The notes: generated by a model from the letters alone, not told the origin. Shown: positions 38,488-49,879, counted from the stretch's first letter. The stretch: 64,000 nucleotides of DNA from Chelonoidis abingdonii (GCF_003597395.2 NC_133769.1:177667173-177731172); one strand, 5' to 3'. Numbers and translations: made by a program.

Positions 38488-39539
38488 AGACGAACTATAA
38501 ATTTTTATTATTTAACCTTGTCACCATTCCACTATGTAGGGAAGCTCTCTGCTCCCTATACACTACACAAGAACAAATTTGAAGTGAATGGGGCATTAAA
38601 TTTAATTCATTATCAAAAAGCCTGGATTGCAATCCTAAACCACACTGGGCTGTTCAGCCATTCAGTGGAAAAGGCAAGCATTCTAATTTGGCTTTTTTTG
38701 CATGCTGAAATATTTAACAGTATTCAACTTCAGTAGCAGTTACCCAATTACTAGATTTACACTGGTTGTAACTAAAAGTAGAACTTTGGCCTTACAATCC
38801 TCACTGATTGCAGGTCAGATACAGACAAGGAGAAGTCTCTGTAAACTGATGTAATATCACTTAATATCAGATATACTGGCCTCTAGTGGGAAGCTGGGTT
38901 CTTATTACAGCACTGTCTGTGCTTCACAGGACTATTGTGCAATCTTCATCAAATACTCAACAGAACCCTCAATAGTGGATAAAACAAAAATATGGGAGGG
39001 GAACTTAAGGGAAATGCCTAGTTCTTGGCCCTAGGTCACAAAGGACCTCCATTCATCAGAGATGGGATTAGAATTTGGGAAAAGGACTTGTGTCAAAGCA
39101 GCAGACCCACACCATATGCTGTCCTTGCTGAGCGAAAATTAACTTTAAGATCTTCGTCTCTAACTACTAAGATTCTAATGCTACACATAATCCTCCACTG
39201 AGTGAGGAGTGGTCCTTGTGGAAAAGGAGTACTGTCAGTATGTAACTAAACACTGTTAACATAATGCATACACATAGGTGTTGAATTAAAGTTGCACAGG
39301 CAACCTTAAACCTGCCATTTCCTAACTTTTCAACTTAAACTTAAGGTTGTTCTTTTAACAGTTTGTGTAATTTTCTAGTAGGGTTTTTTTTTTTTTTTTT
39401 TTTTTTAAAGGAACTGAAATAACAGTTATTCCATCATGTGGCATCATATTGACACCCACATAGGTCATCAGCAGGATGGAAACCTTTATGTCCATCACAG
39501 TGGCAGAGGTTTGTTCAACTGATAGCAGTAGTAGGTTGT
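38488..39539. other. Non-coding intronic-type sequence
   Basis: AT-rich, CpG-poor DNA with a 23-base T run at 39384-39406 and no recognisable gene. The DCAF6 exon expected to follow 45389 was looked for here on the minus strand and not seen. Confidence 0.6.
39384..39406. repeat. Poly-T tract
   Basis: Twenty-three consecutive T bases; possibly the tail of a minus-strand retroposon, but no body is recognised. Confidence 0.8.
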
Positions 39540-41610
39540 CATCCTCTGTGTGAACCAGCAGAGGAATGGTGAGACTCAGGAATTTTGGGTTCCACTCCAG
39601 GCTCAGGAGGAAAGTGTGCTGTAGCAGCTACAGACTCTTCTTCACATTCCCACCCAGCTTGACCCCTTCTGCCTCCTCCTACCCCACATGTCCTGGGTAC
39701 CAAGTTATATCTCTTCCCCACCCTGGCTCCTCATCCCAGTCCCATTCTCCTCACCTAGCCAGTCTCAGTCTCCATTCCTCAGGCTTCTCATCCCAGTTTT
39801 TTCATTCAATCATTCCCAGTCCTATTTCCCTAACCCCCAAGCTCCTTCTCGCCACTCTCCTTGCTCTACTAGTCCCAGTTCCTTCCTCCTGGCTTCTCAT
39901 CCAGTCTGTTTCACTACCACCACCGTGGTCTCCAGTTCCCCCACATACCCAGTCCCAGTCTCCATCCCTGGGCTCCTTGTCAAATCTCAGTGTCTCCCCA
40001 TGTCATAAACAGTTAAGGGTTAATGCCTCTTACCTGTAAAGGGTTAAGAAGTTCACCCAGCCTAGCTGACACCTGGCCAGAGGAACCAATGGGGGAACAA
40101 GATGTTTAAAACGGAAGGAGGGAAGTTTTCCTTTGTTTAGAGTCTCAATTTCAGCTGGAGTGAAAAAGATCAAGGAACCAGCCTCTTATGAAAGTAGTAA
40201 GTTTTAGAAAGGGATAAATAGGTTTATGTTTATTTTCTTTGTAACTTGTCTTGGTACCATTAAGGGAATAATCAAAATTGGGTATCTGGGTCTTTTTTTG
40301 TGTAACTAAGTTTTTGCCCAGGGGAACATCCTCTGTGTTTGGAATCTGTTGTCTGTGAGAGTAGCTGGTATGCTCTCTCTCCCAGAGGGTTTTCTTTTAC
40401 CTTTCTTTTCTTTAATTAAAAGCCTTTTTCTTAATACCTGATTGATTTTTTCCTTGTTTTTAGATCCAAGGGGATTGGATCTGGATCCACCAGGAGTTGG
40501 TGGGAGAAAGGAGGGGGGATGGTTAATTTCTCCTTGTTTTAGGATCCAAGGGATTTGGATCTGTGTTCACCAGGGAATTGGTGAAGTCCCTCAAGGCTAC
40601 CCAGGGAAAAATTTTTTTTTTTGGGGGTGGTGGCAGTGATACCAGATCTAAGCTGGTAATTAAGCTTAGAAGTGTCCATGCAGGTCCCCACATTTGTACC
40701 CTAAAGTTCAGAGTGGGGAAGGAACCTTGACATCCCATCTCAGCTCCTTGTCATAGTCTTTGTCCAGTCAGTCCCAACTGATCCCCTGTGCCTAATCAGA
40801 TCTGTCTCCCTTCCCCCCTTCATTTCCTGTCCCCCACTCCACTGGTTCTCAATCCCAGTCTTCCTCTCCACTCACTTCAGTCTCCAGTCCCAGTATCATC
40901 TTACAGGGTCTTTGTCTCAGCTTACTCCTCCCTTAAGACTCCACAGGTCTAGCTTTTCTTCCTTCTGAATTTGAATCAGGCTGGTCTGTCCTCCACTTCG
41001 TCTGAGCCCAGCAGAGGGAGTCACTGAGCACAGGACAGACAGCCTTCCTGCTCTCAGTTCAGGTGCCTGGATGCAGCACAGCTTATAGCAGCCCAGAGCT
41101 GTAATTTCAGGCAAAGTCCTGCCCGGCCCCAAGCTGGTATATACCCAGTGCGTATGGAATCTCTGGGGTATTTAGCTGCTAAAATCTAAGAAGTCTCATC
41201 TGAGCATGTGAGAACTATGATTTTTCAAAGGCTTATAACTTGACCAAATTTGGGAAGATTTTCATGGGTATAGCAAAATGCACAATCCTGACACAAAGAC
41301 CACCACCTGCCAAATTTCAAGTCCCTGATCCAAAACTTGTCAAACAAAATGCCAGATTGTTTTGTTTTTTAAAATGGGCAAAATGTATTTTTACCTGGCC
41401 TCATTCTCAAATGAACGAATCATTTTGGCAGAAATTAAAACAAACAAACAAATAAAAAAGCCTGAAACAGATACAGCATAGAAAATTTCAACTCAAATTG
41501 CTGAAGTTTGACAAAGTTATAAGCAATTAAAAGCGTGCTCATACCAGTTATGTCTGTAATATCAAAATTGTGGCATGAGACAAGAACTTGGAGTTATATC
41601 CTGCTAAAAA
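39540..41610. repeat. Old dispersed repeat with C/T-rich degenerate tandem core
   Basis: From about 39640 to 40000 and again from 40733 to 40920 there are imperfect tandem copies of a phrase like CTCCTCATCCCAGTCCCAGTC. The tract is split by the LTR at 40001-40732. The outer parts (for example CTTATAACTTGACCAAATTT at about 41231) match phrases I recall from a widespread turtle repeat. The plus-strand frame at 39566-40039 reflects the C/T-rich composition and is not a gene. Confidence 0.45.
40001..40732. mobile_element. Solo LTR of an endogenous retrovirus-like element
   Basis: Starts TGTCATAAACAG and ends ACCTTGACA, so the ends are the inverted TGTCA/TGACA pair expected of an LTR. A near-match 5-bp target duplication flanks it (CCCCA and TCCCA). 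The body holds AATTAAAAG-type sequence near 40416-40424. No gag, pol or env is attached, so it is a solo LTR left by recombination between two LTRs. It interrupts the C/T-rich repeat. Retroviral class is not determined. Confidence 0.7.
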
Positions 41611-42270
41611 CTGAGTTTAAGCATTCGCTCAAGTTTCATTGGGGAAACTTAATGCTTTGCTGAATTAAAGTTTAAGAATCCTAACTGGGATTGCACATTA
41701 GCTAAGACACTTAGAATTGCTGAAAAAATAATGAAGATTGCTGGATACTGGCTATACTGGTGGCACATGACAGAGCACCATCCTTGATTATTTATACTTA
41801 ACCTGTTATAAATAAGACTTTTAGCTTTCCTCACTAGATGGCTGCAAAGCCAAAAAAATCCACATAAAAACACTGACAAATCCTGCTGAGATTTTCATAG
41901 AATGTCTACAGTTTTGGGCTCATTACATAGGTACCTAGTGAGCCTCCCAAGGAATAGTGCAGACTACACAACATCCTCTGGAGGAAAAGCAGCATTTAAT
42001 GAAGTTATTGCTCACCCATCATTCTGACTTGGAGGTAAGACAATACACTGCAACTGCTACAGTAAAAGAGGAGATGAGGGAAAGATTAAAAAAGAGTAAT
42101 GTACTATACAGAAAGATAAAGGAGCAAGAAAACTCCCAGGGCCTTTTTCCAGCCTCAGAAACGTGACTTGCTTTGTTGTCTAAAGCTTTACAAATGTTTA
42201 GAGAATTCGTTCCTGGTGAAAGGTGCCCAACTTACAACCCTGGAGGATGAAGTCACACAGATTTATGTAT
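41611..42270. other. Non-coding sequence
   Basis: AT-rich DNA between two LTR-bearing stretches. The 69-codon plus frame at 41957-42166 has no splice context or known motif. Confidence 0.5.
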
Positions 42271-42901
42271 TGTGACAAAGTTCCTCCTCTACCTTGGTGG
42301 GTCCTGCGCTTATTGGCAGATTTGCTCCCCTCAGTGATCTCCCCACAGTCGCTGGGTCCTCAACCTGTGTCATGATCAGAAGTGGGCAGAGTGTTGGGTG
42401 AACTGGGCCCCCCTCTACTTCTGAGGTCGCTCAGGGCCTGTGATGCACGACTGTCTATAGTACCATCTGTAACACTGCAGACATCTACACATCCTTGGCT
42501 ATCTTCCCATTGACCTCGCTCAAACACTTTTTATCCTCACCACAGATCTACCGGATCTGCGGTGTCTGCATCAATGCTTGATACTCCTAGTCCTCCAGCG
42601 GAGTACCTCTCACTCTAGTCGCTCGCCTACTGCTCCCAGCTCCCGACGGCACCTCTCTCGTCTGGCTCCGTCTCGTGATGGAGTGAGCTCCTTTTTAAAC
42701 CCAGGTGCCCTGATTAGCCTGTCTTGATTGGCTGCAGGTGTTCTAATCAGCCTGTCTGCCTTAATTGGTTCTAGCAGGTTCCTGATTACTCTAGTTCTTC
42801 CCCTGCTCTGGTCACTCAGGGAACAGAAAACTACTCATCCAGTGACCAGTATATTTGCCCTCTACCAGACTCCTGTGCCCCACTGGCCTGGGTCTGTCAC
42901 A
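42271..42901. mobile_element. Solo LTR with damaged centre
   Basis: Ends TGTGACAAAG and GGTCTGTCACA give an inverted TGTGACA/TGTCACA pair. GTAT occurs directly before (42267-42270) and after (42902-42905), consistent with a 4-bp target duplication. The outer 120 bp on the left and 230 bp on the right agree well with the turtle LTR I remember, including CCCAGGTGCCCTGATTAGCC. The centre (about 42390-42690) is full of small differences and CpG, like the 11850-38480 block. No internal genes. Confidence 0.7.
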
Positions 42902-44190
42902 GTATCTGTGATATTTACATAACATTAGTCACCTGGGACTCCATGAACATCTGGGTTTTGAAATAAGAAAAAAGTCTTAGGGTTTTTTTATTCTATTTTT
43001 TAAAACCATGTGTTAATCAACTGTGGTAAAACAACAGGGTAGGCAGGGCAGTTGTAGTTCTCATATGTGTTAATGGGTCAAGGTAAAAATCGAGTAATGT
43101 GGTGAAATCACATTTTTTCCCTAGTGTGGACATACCCCAGGAGGGAAAAGCTTTTCCACAATGCCTCATCAATGTATCTCAAGCCAAACCCTGAGGGGCA
43201 AAAGAGTAGTTCAGGCTCCATGGTCCATTCAGTCTAACATTCCAATAAGAGTGCCAAACAATGTCAATTACAGTGGTGGGCTTTGATACACTGCTCAGTG
43301 TTCTGGGCTATGATGTCATCTAGGGACATAGCCATCCAGCCCCTTGGAAAATTCCTCTTTTGCAGAACCTATGAATCCCAGGGAAAACTGGATGAGTCAT
43401 TCACTGCTTCCCACCCTCCAAGACCTAAATATATATCAAAGAGCCAATATGAAACAGAAAACAATTAAGGAGGACATTAAAGTTGATGCCAAGTTAATTT
43501 CTTTAGCAAGCAGCACAGCTAAGTTTCAACGATTTGCATTTCCAGTGCACATGATTAACAGAAACATAACCTCTATCCCATATAAATACAGTGTTAAGTA
43601 TGTCTCAAATGAGAGATGTACCATATCTAAGGTGCAACTGAAAGTGACAATAAAAATTTGAAAAACATATTGCCTTGAGTCCAATAGCTGAAAGTTTGCT
43701 TAATAAATTATGAAAGTATTTGAACAGTCCAGGCATTGATGTCAACAGCATATTTTGGTGAATGGGAGGGTTATTATGCCAGTTATGGATTAAGATGTCA
43801 AGTATATGATATATAGGAAACTCTCTTAGTAACAATGGTCAAAAAAGGTTGTTTTTTTTTAAATGAGTACTTAGATTCTACAGGAAAAAAACTGTACAGA
43901 ACCCATCAAAACTCTTTTCTTGTAACCACAATTTTCTAGTAACTCTCATAATCATTAGTAGTCCTGTCCATACTGGTATTCAGAACTTAACGAGAGAAAA
44001 AGGGTACGAAAGTTCTCTTCTCATGAGAGAGAAAGGAAAATTCAAAACTATTTGATCAATCACCAATGGAGAAAAGGCACCATGTATTAAACACATGCTA
44101 CAGGAAAATGCAGCACTGCCTACCAATACTGAGTTCTTTTGCAAACCAAGGATGCCTACAGTGTATATAGAAGACAAACTGTAGACCATT
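42902..44190. other. Non-coding sequence
   Basis: No gene or clear repeat recognised. A short T run occurs near 43851-43859. The plus frame at 43344-43661 has neither splice sites nor family resemblance. Confidence 0.5.
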
Positions 44191-44195
44191 GTATC

Positions 44196-45068
44196 TGTGA
44201 CAGATGGGCAATTTCCTGCAATAACCTTGAAAGACCTTACTGTATTAAGTTTATGTATCATTGTGACCCAGGATTGTAAGCAGCCTTTCTAGGGTTGAGA
44301 TATGACTTATACAAGACCTGGGAGCTCAAAAGACTGTACTGAAAATGTGCCAAACAATTATGGAGTTTTAGGACAAAAAGTGGTAAGTGGATTTCTTGGA
44401 GAATCCCTAGGGAGAAGTTAATGCAAACTCCCCACCTCCAGTTATGCAAAATCCCAGCCTTTTGAAGCTATGCCCTGAGAACAGGGTCTTTGTCTGCAGA
44501 TTTCTATGTTTCTATGACTACTCGTTACAGAAGGACAACATCAAAGGCCAAGGCAATATAAAGAAAAGGCTAATCTGCCCCACCTTCATTCTGGTTTGGG
44601 ACTTAACATGAATGAACTTGTAACCATGATGAAGACCCAGCTGTGGGTTTTGAAGAACTAAAACCTACCAGAGCCATAGGCTGGAGTTGGGGGTTACCTC
44701 CGATAACTTTTTTAGCATGTGTGTATGTTTTTATTGTTTTAAGTTAAAGCATTACAGAGAAAACATATTAAGAATAAATGTGCTTGCTTAGAAGCCGCTA
44801 TATGGTTATTATAACTTGGGGCAATACACTGGTCATAACCCTTGGAGAGAAGGCACAACACAAGCACTGGCCTTTTAGGAAGTCTCGCTGGCTGGGAGAT
44901 CAGTGTAAATCAGGAAGCTGTAGAACCTTAAAAACCCCCAGTCAGAAGGAAGTTAGATGTGGGTCTCTGGCCAGGAGAAGTGATATCTGGGAGCCACAAG
45001 CCCAAAGTGGTTGCTGTTTGTGGACCATGGAACGGGAATACGGGTATTGTTGCCCTGAAATTGTGACA
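44196..45068. mobile_element. Solo LTR with perfect 5-bp target duplication
   Basis: The element starts TGTGACAGATGGGC and ends AAATTGTGACA. GTATC is repeated exactly at 44191-44195 and 45069-45073. A 5-bp duplication is typical of ERV and some other LTR integrases. The ends TG and CA are present, although the longer inverted match is weak. The 873-bp length suits a single LTR. AATAAA at 44773-44778 on the plus strand could be its polyadenylation signal, which would orient it plus. No internal coding region remains. Confidence 0.7.
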
Positions 45069-45073
45069 GTATC

Positions 45074-45388
45074 CTAAAATGCGTTGAGAACAACACTGAT
45101 TAACTGCAAACATTTATCACCGGGGACCTCAGATAAAAAGCTGTTATTAGTCCTTTAGCATGAAATATACAAACATAACAAGTATGAGGTTTGTATGAGT
45201 TTCTTTTAAAAATATATATATATATATACTAACTAGATGCAGCCTTCAAGATTCCTGGTAAGTTGTTTATGAGGCGCTCTGGGCCACAAGCTTTGAGACC
45301 CTTCTGTAAGGGGCTGGACAATCAGTTCCTAGTTTTCTCTCAGAAAATACTGATGCCAAATAATAGAAAAGGAAAGAATTCTACTAAC
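45074..45388. other. DCAF6 intron, start
   Basis: Intronic sequence just 3' (minus strand) of the last visible exon. It includes a short AT dinucleotide tract at about 45213-45228. Confidence 0.6.
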
Positions 45389-45701
45389 CTATGTCCTGGT
45401 CCTCCTCGATACCTTGCACCAGGTATCAGGACAGGATCATCATCACTATCATCAGTTTCTTGGAAAGCAGTACTTCTGGTGGATGATTCTTCATGACTTG
45501 CAAGCCCTGAAGAGTCTGGCTGCGGTTGAAGTTCATGGTTTGTATTAACTGGGTTGGCAGTAGACTCTGTACTTTGACTTGAACTCTCTTGTTCTTTGCT
45601 TTTTTCACTTGAAGGTCCTTCCTTTGGGTTCCTACAGACGCTGTCAAGATTGGGATCACTTTCTCCTTCTGTGCTGGTTCCAGGATGCTCAGAAACATTC
45701 G
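45389..45701 (-). CDS. DCAF6 exon: acidic linker ending in [10 protein letters not shown]
   Basis: DCAF6 is a WD40 receptor for the CUL4-DDB1 ubiquitin ligase and a nuclear-receptor cofactor. This exon encodes a Ser/Glu-rich linker whose end, [16 protein letters not shown], matches the human protein, and whose middle (SSEKSKEQE, then HEESSTR) aligns with human SSEKAKEPE and HEETSTR. The acceptor TTTTAG precedes 45701 and the donor AG/GTTAGT follows 45389. Length 313 nt; it enters with one base from the previous exon and exits in phase 2, splitting an Arg codon (AG-). In human the next residues start the IQ motif; no exon encoding them is visible to the left. The reading frame is intact. Confidence 0.92.
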
Positions 45702-45849
45702 CTAAAAGAAAATAGCAGTCAAAATTAGCCACTGATAGATAGAGTCTACTCAGGAAGACGTTGTTATAAATGTTATAAATAAATTTTGTATTTGGCTTGG
45801 CTTTACCCTTTTTCAGCCAGACAATCATATGAAGACACAGCAGACAAAC
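45702..45849. other. Short DCAF6 intron
   Basis: A 148-bp intron with donor GTTTGT at 45849 and a pyrimidine-rich acceptor CTTTTAG at 45708-45702 on the minus strand. Confidence 0.8.
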
Positions 45850-45933
45850 CTGTTTCTGTTCTCTCTACAGCTTCATCTATAGTTTTCAACTCTTCAGCAC
45901 TTGTAACTTCCTCGGGCAAATCTTTACGGACTC
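45850..45933 (-). CDS. DCAF6 short exon (84 nt) in the acidic linker
   Basis: Acceptor ATTCCAG ends at 45934 and donor ACAG/GTTTGT starts at 45849. The frame fits both neighbours exactly: one base from the previous exon plus GA makes Arg, and the final G pairs with CG of the next exon to make Ala. The peptide [19 protein letters not shown] continues acidic and is open throughout. It corresponds by position to human residues around the PEESSEDVTKYQEG segment, with weak identity. This part of DCAF6 is poorly conserved and alternatively spliced in mammals, so this could be a skippable exon: 84 nt is a multiple of three. Confidence 0.82.
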
Positions 45934-46995
45934 CTGGAATTAAACACCAGATCATATAATCATTTCAGTAACATGAGTATACACCATAAGTCCTGAAGAA
46001 CATTGAAACTGCTTCACTGTATCAAGCCATTGGTTCATGTAGTCTGGTATGCTACTTCAGGTGCCTGTTTCTAATGCTTCAGAGGAAGACAAAAACCCCA
46101 TAAATCCACTTACCAATTGTTCAGTTTGGTATATCAGAGAATAAAAGTGAGGTGGGAGATTCTTTCTTGGTCCATGCTACAATTCAATACTTGATCATAT
46201 AAGTATTTTAGTAGCTAATTTACTTTTAATGTTGTGAAACAGAAGATGTGATAACTCAGTTGTGATTACCTAGAGTTACAAATGTTAATTAACTTATTAA
46301 AAGGTAATCTTCATATCTCTAGGCATTTCTTTGGAAATCCTCACTATATATTCACTGATACAGACATTTACTCCAACTATCTCCTGCAGCAATGAACAGG
46401 TTGACTGAATTCAGCACAATACATTTTTCTCCAATTTGCACCTTAACATTGTATGCCCCCTTTATAAGCTGCCAACTTCAACTGTCCAGTTACTAAATGG
46501 ATTAACATCAGTGAAAATGTGTTTTTTGTTATAAATGTAAATTTTAATGTTGTTTAAAAGGTAACAGCCCTGAATACCAAAGTCCCCTAATTATCTAGAG
46601 TACAAATACAGAATAGACACGGTGGTACAAGCCTTCTCTACCCCACCAATGTTCTTTAATTCTGGCCTGCAAGAAACTCCTCCTCAAGGTGACAGTAGAA
46701 ACTATTCACTGTTCTCCCATAACACAAAGAAATAAAGGACCAGAAGTTCAGAATTAAGGAATATACATAGCTACATGCCTCTTCAGTTCACAACTGGAAT
46801 TAGTTTTGTAAAATAATTTGTTGCCTTCCTGAGCTGTTATCCATTTTGACTTCTTGGCAATAAATGACAAAAATAACGTTCTATTAAGGTTACATTCTGC
46901 CGTCATTTCTGTATGTGTGCGACTCCCACTGAGTTCAGTCGTAGCCATGAGTAGAACTGGGATCTTACCATTACAGGAATAACTACGTATCTTAC
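45934..46995. other. DCAF6 intron
   Basis: Non-coding, AT-rich. No repeat with clear boundaries recognised. Confidence 0.65.
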
Positions 46996-47111
46996 TTGTT
47001 TCTTCATTTTCTGCTATTGTCTGTTCTGAGCTGTGTGTTCTTAGAGCTTCTTCCTGGCCTTCAGGTTTACAGTGACTTCCACTCCCTCTAGAACTTGAAG
47101 TTGTGCTGCTC
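46996..47111 (-). CDS. DCAF6 exon: SSSRG..GSHCK..EGQEE segment
   Basis: Acceptor GTTGTTAG ends at 47112; donor ACAA/GTAAGA starts at 46995. Length 116 nt. The first G completes the Trp begun by the previous exon. The encoded SSTTSSSRGSGSHCKPEGQ matches human SSIASSSRGIGSHCKSEGQ closely, so orthology is secure. It exits in phase 1. Reading frame intact, no unusual residues. Confidence 0.92.
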
Positions 47112-48018
47112 CTAACAACAAAGCCCATGTAAAATGGTTCAGTAATAAGGCAAAGACACAAGAAGGTTCCATTTTAAATCAAAGGGACAACCATAAAGTA
47201 CAACATCCCTACAACGTATTACTGTAAGTAATTACAAAACAAATAATACAGGTAAAGTCAGATGTTTGGAGCCAAACTTTCAGAAGTAGCTTCTAAAGTG
47301 TGGCCCTCATTTTATGAAGGTGGAATTCTTAAAGGCTTGATTAAGCAAAATATATGACTACATCTAATCTTACTTTTTGGTTGTTGTGTCCATTGCCTTG
47401 AATTACCTTTAACAAATCTTTTTCATCACTAGAACATCATGTAATAACTATAACAAAGTTATTAAAGTAGTAAAACACCAAATCTGTACTAAATGAGATT
47501 TTGAGAAATTCCATGCAGATGTGTGTCATAACTTCACAAGAATTTATTTGGTCTATGGATTTGCACCATGGATTTGATGAATTAAGCATATAGCATATCA
47601 AGACAGGAACTGAAGCCCTGACATGCAGCTGCAATAAGAAAAGGAAGAGACATGAACTAAGGTGTGTACATGAATAATTATCACATACTGTCTGTGTTAC
47701 CTTAAACCTCTCTTTTTATGTTGTAATAACCCCTACATGTTTTAACCTAGATAGTAAACTTTCCAGAGCAAGGACCAGGCTTCTGCTGTGTTCTGTAAAA
47801 TGCATATATAACTTCTGGTCATGACACAAATAATAAACTATTACAGGGACTAAAGTGGTCACCTTTAAAATATCAGAATTTGACGTAAGTTACTATTAAG
47901 TGGTATTTGAGGTCTGTTGGCAAACATTTTTTCTTTTTAAATGGGGAAAATGGCTCCTTCTCAATTAACATACAGAACTTCCTCCATGTCCTGAAACACC
48001 TTTAGAATCGTTTTACAG
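47112..48018. other. Large DCAF6 intron, 3' part
   Basis: AT-rich intronic sequence with no recognised repeat or exon. Confidence 0.6.
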
Positions 48019-48195
48019 ACGAGCCCTGACTTACGCAATTGTTCCGTTCCGGAAAGCTGTGCGTAACTTGAATTTTGTGTAAGTCAGAAACATATACCCA
48101 TATGTTACGCAAAAATTTTCACAACTCAAAAATCCTATTTCTGGCTTATGGAACTTTTTCCGTTAAGTGTGAATTTGTGTAAGTCGGGTCTTGGG
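48019..48195. repeat. Short palindromic DNA-transposon-like repeat
   Basis: The left end GACGAGCCCTGACTTACGCA and the right end, read in reverse complement (CAAGACCCGACTTACACAAA), form an imperfect inverted repeat. The phrase AATTTTGTGTAAGTC recurs inside. It looks like a MITE; family not determined. Confidence 0.5.
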
Positions 48196-48778
48196 TAACC
48201 CAGGCAATGTCTGTACCCTTATGAAACAAAGTTCTTTTCCTGCTGGGGTCTCATGTTTTAACTCACTCTGCTCCTCTTCTTGCTCTCAACTTACAACAAC
48301 CACAACCATAAAGCAATGAAAAACTTTCTGAGCACCATCTCTATGAAAGTGGAGGAGAATATTCAGTCTTGCACCTTTTCTTTGTTTGTTGCTGGATTGA
48401 GAAAACTCACTCTTGTGAATAAGGAAGGAAACGGACATGGGCAGAATGATTATAAGCGGGGCTTTCAGGTCTATGAGGTGAGGTAGCTAGTGTCTTACAC
48501 CATTTGTTGTGTTTTCAACCATTTCTGGGCACATGCAAATCCTTGCTAGCCCTGAGAACATTCTCCTGCCTTAGGAATTTTGGGGATTAGTTCAAATTGC
48601 ATTAGGAATGAGCCATAGCTACCATGGAGGTGCTTGAATTCTGCTCGTCTTATCTGGATGGTAATTGTGGAACTTCTGTTGCTTTGCCCATTGCCTTAAG
48701 ATCCTAATATACAACCTATGGAACATGAATTACTTGTCCCAAGAAAGGACTAGAGATGCAAGGACTTTTAACACTTAC
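48196..48778. other. Intronic sequence
   Basis: No recognised feature; the plus frame at 48280-48486 has no supporting context. Confidence 0.5.
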
Positions 48779-49060
48779 CATCCTGGACAATTTACACATG
48801 GTTGAGTGAGTTCGAGGTAAAGACTAGCTTTAGCTAACACCCTTGAACTACTGCAGCTTCTTTTCTGCTGGTCTCCTGTTGAGTTGATCTGAGGTGACTG
48901 GGAAATAATGTGGAGTCGCAAATAATCCTGGTTTTCTTGGTACCTCCATTTTCTGTTCTTTGTTGTCCTCCATAGTATGTACTGGCAGAGTAAGGCACAA
49001 CTATGCAGTAAATTAGATTGTGGAGAGACCTCACACACTGAAAGCAGCGTCTAGCACACA
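48779..49060 (-). other. Possible alternative first exon in DCAF6 intron
   Basis: On the minus strand a TATATAA box (49091-49085) lies about 28 bp below an ATTGG (inverted CCAAT) at 49121-49117. It is followed about 30 bp later by the likely start region, an open stretch, and a consensus donor GGATG/GTAAGT at 48779/48778. Two frames are open across most of it, but neither matches a known protein. It could be a cryptic promoter (for example from an old LTR) producing a 5' exon on the DCAF6 strand, or coincidence. Confidence 0.25.
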
Positions 49061-49084
49061 ACCATGGCTAAGCTAAAGAGCCAC

Positions 49085-49121
49085 TTATATAACCTGGTGG
49101 TGGGAATGGCAGCCAGCCAAT
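49085..49121 (-). promoter_or_regulatory. TATA plus CCAAT pair, candidate promoter
   Basis: TATATAA at 49091-49085 and ATTGG at 49121-49117 on the minus strand, with promoter-like spacing to each other. Not backed by conservation here. Confidence 0.25.
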
Positions 49122-49879
49122 AAAGGACGCAAGACCAAACAGGTGAATTTCTAAGAAACTGGTCAGAAACAGGATAAAGTTCAGGCTCATCGCTAGAAAA
49201 GAGTTAAGACAACAAATAAGAAATGAGGATAGAAAATAAGGAAAAATGTTCCATTGGAGACCAGGAGATTTCTGCTACTTCTTCCAACAACCTCTCAGAG
49301 ATATAAGCTTTCTCTGAACTTCTCCCTATTGGCATGTCTCAGACAGACATTCCCTGACTGGCAGCTCTAATTCTGGGGCCACATGTGGTAGGAAAACTCT
49401 AGTAAAGGAGGGGTGAGTAGGCTTTTTCCCTGACAAACCAAGAGTTTTACTCCTGTACAACCAAAACAGCTACATGAACGCAAGATTGAGTCCACTCTGC
49501 CTCACCCATCAACAAGTGTCAGCTAAATCAAACCACTACAGGTGATTATGTAAGAGAAAAAAAGATTTGCAGATGTCAAATGGAGTTTGTGGTGATGATT
49601 GCAAAAAAAAAGAATTTAACCTGTAAACTGAGCGAAACTGATATGAAACCACTCAGGAAAAAACAAATACAAATTCTTTTATGTAATTTTCAGAATCACT
49701 TTTCTGCCTACATGAAGTTTGAAGCTGATTTTTGTGCTTTTGCCAGTTTAAAATCAGACTTTTAATGTTATTGACTGGTATAGCATCCAAAACTGTGGGT
49801 AAATTAGTAACGTAATTTTAGCACATTCAATACTACCAGTCAATAAAAGTAACAAAAAAATTGTTAAGAAAACCCCCAT
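49122..49879. other. Intronic sequence
   Basis: No recognised gene. An A/G-rich region lies around 49200-49260 and 49555-49620. Confidence 0.5.

Noticed and set aside
39566..40039. 157-codon plus frame as a Ser/Pro-rich gene
   Set aside because: Produced by a C/T-rich degenerate repeat and runs into an LTR start at 40001.
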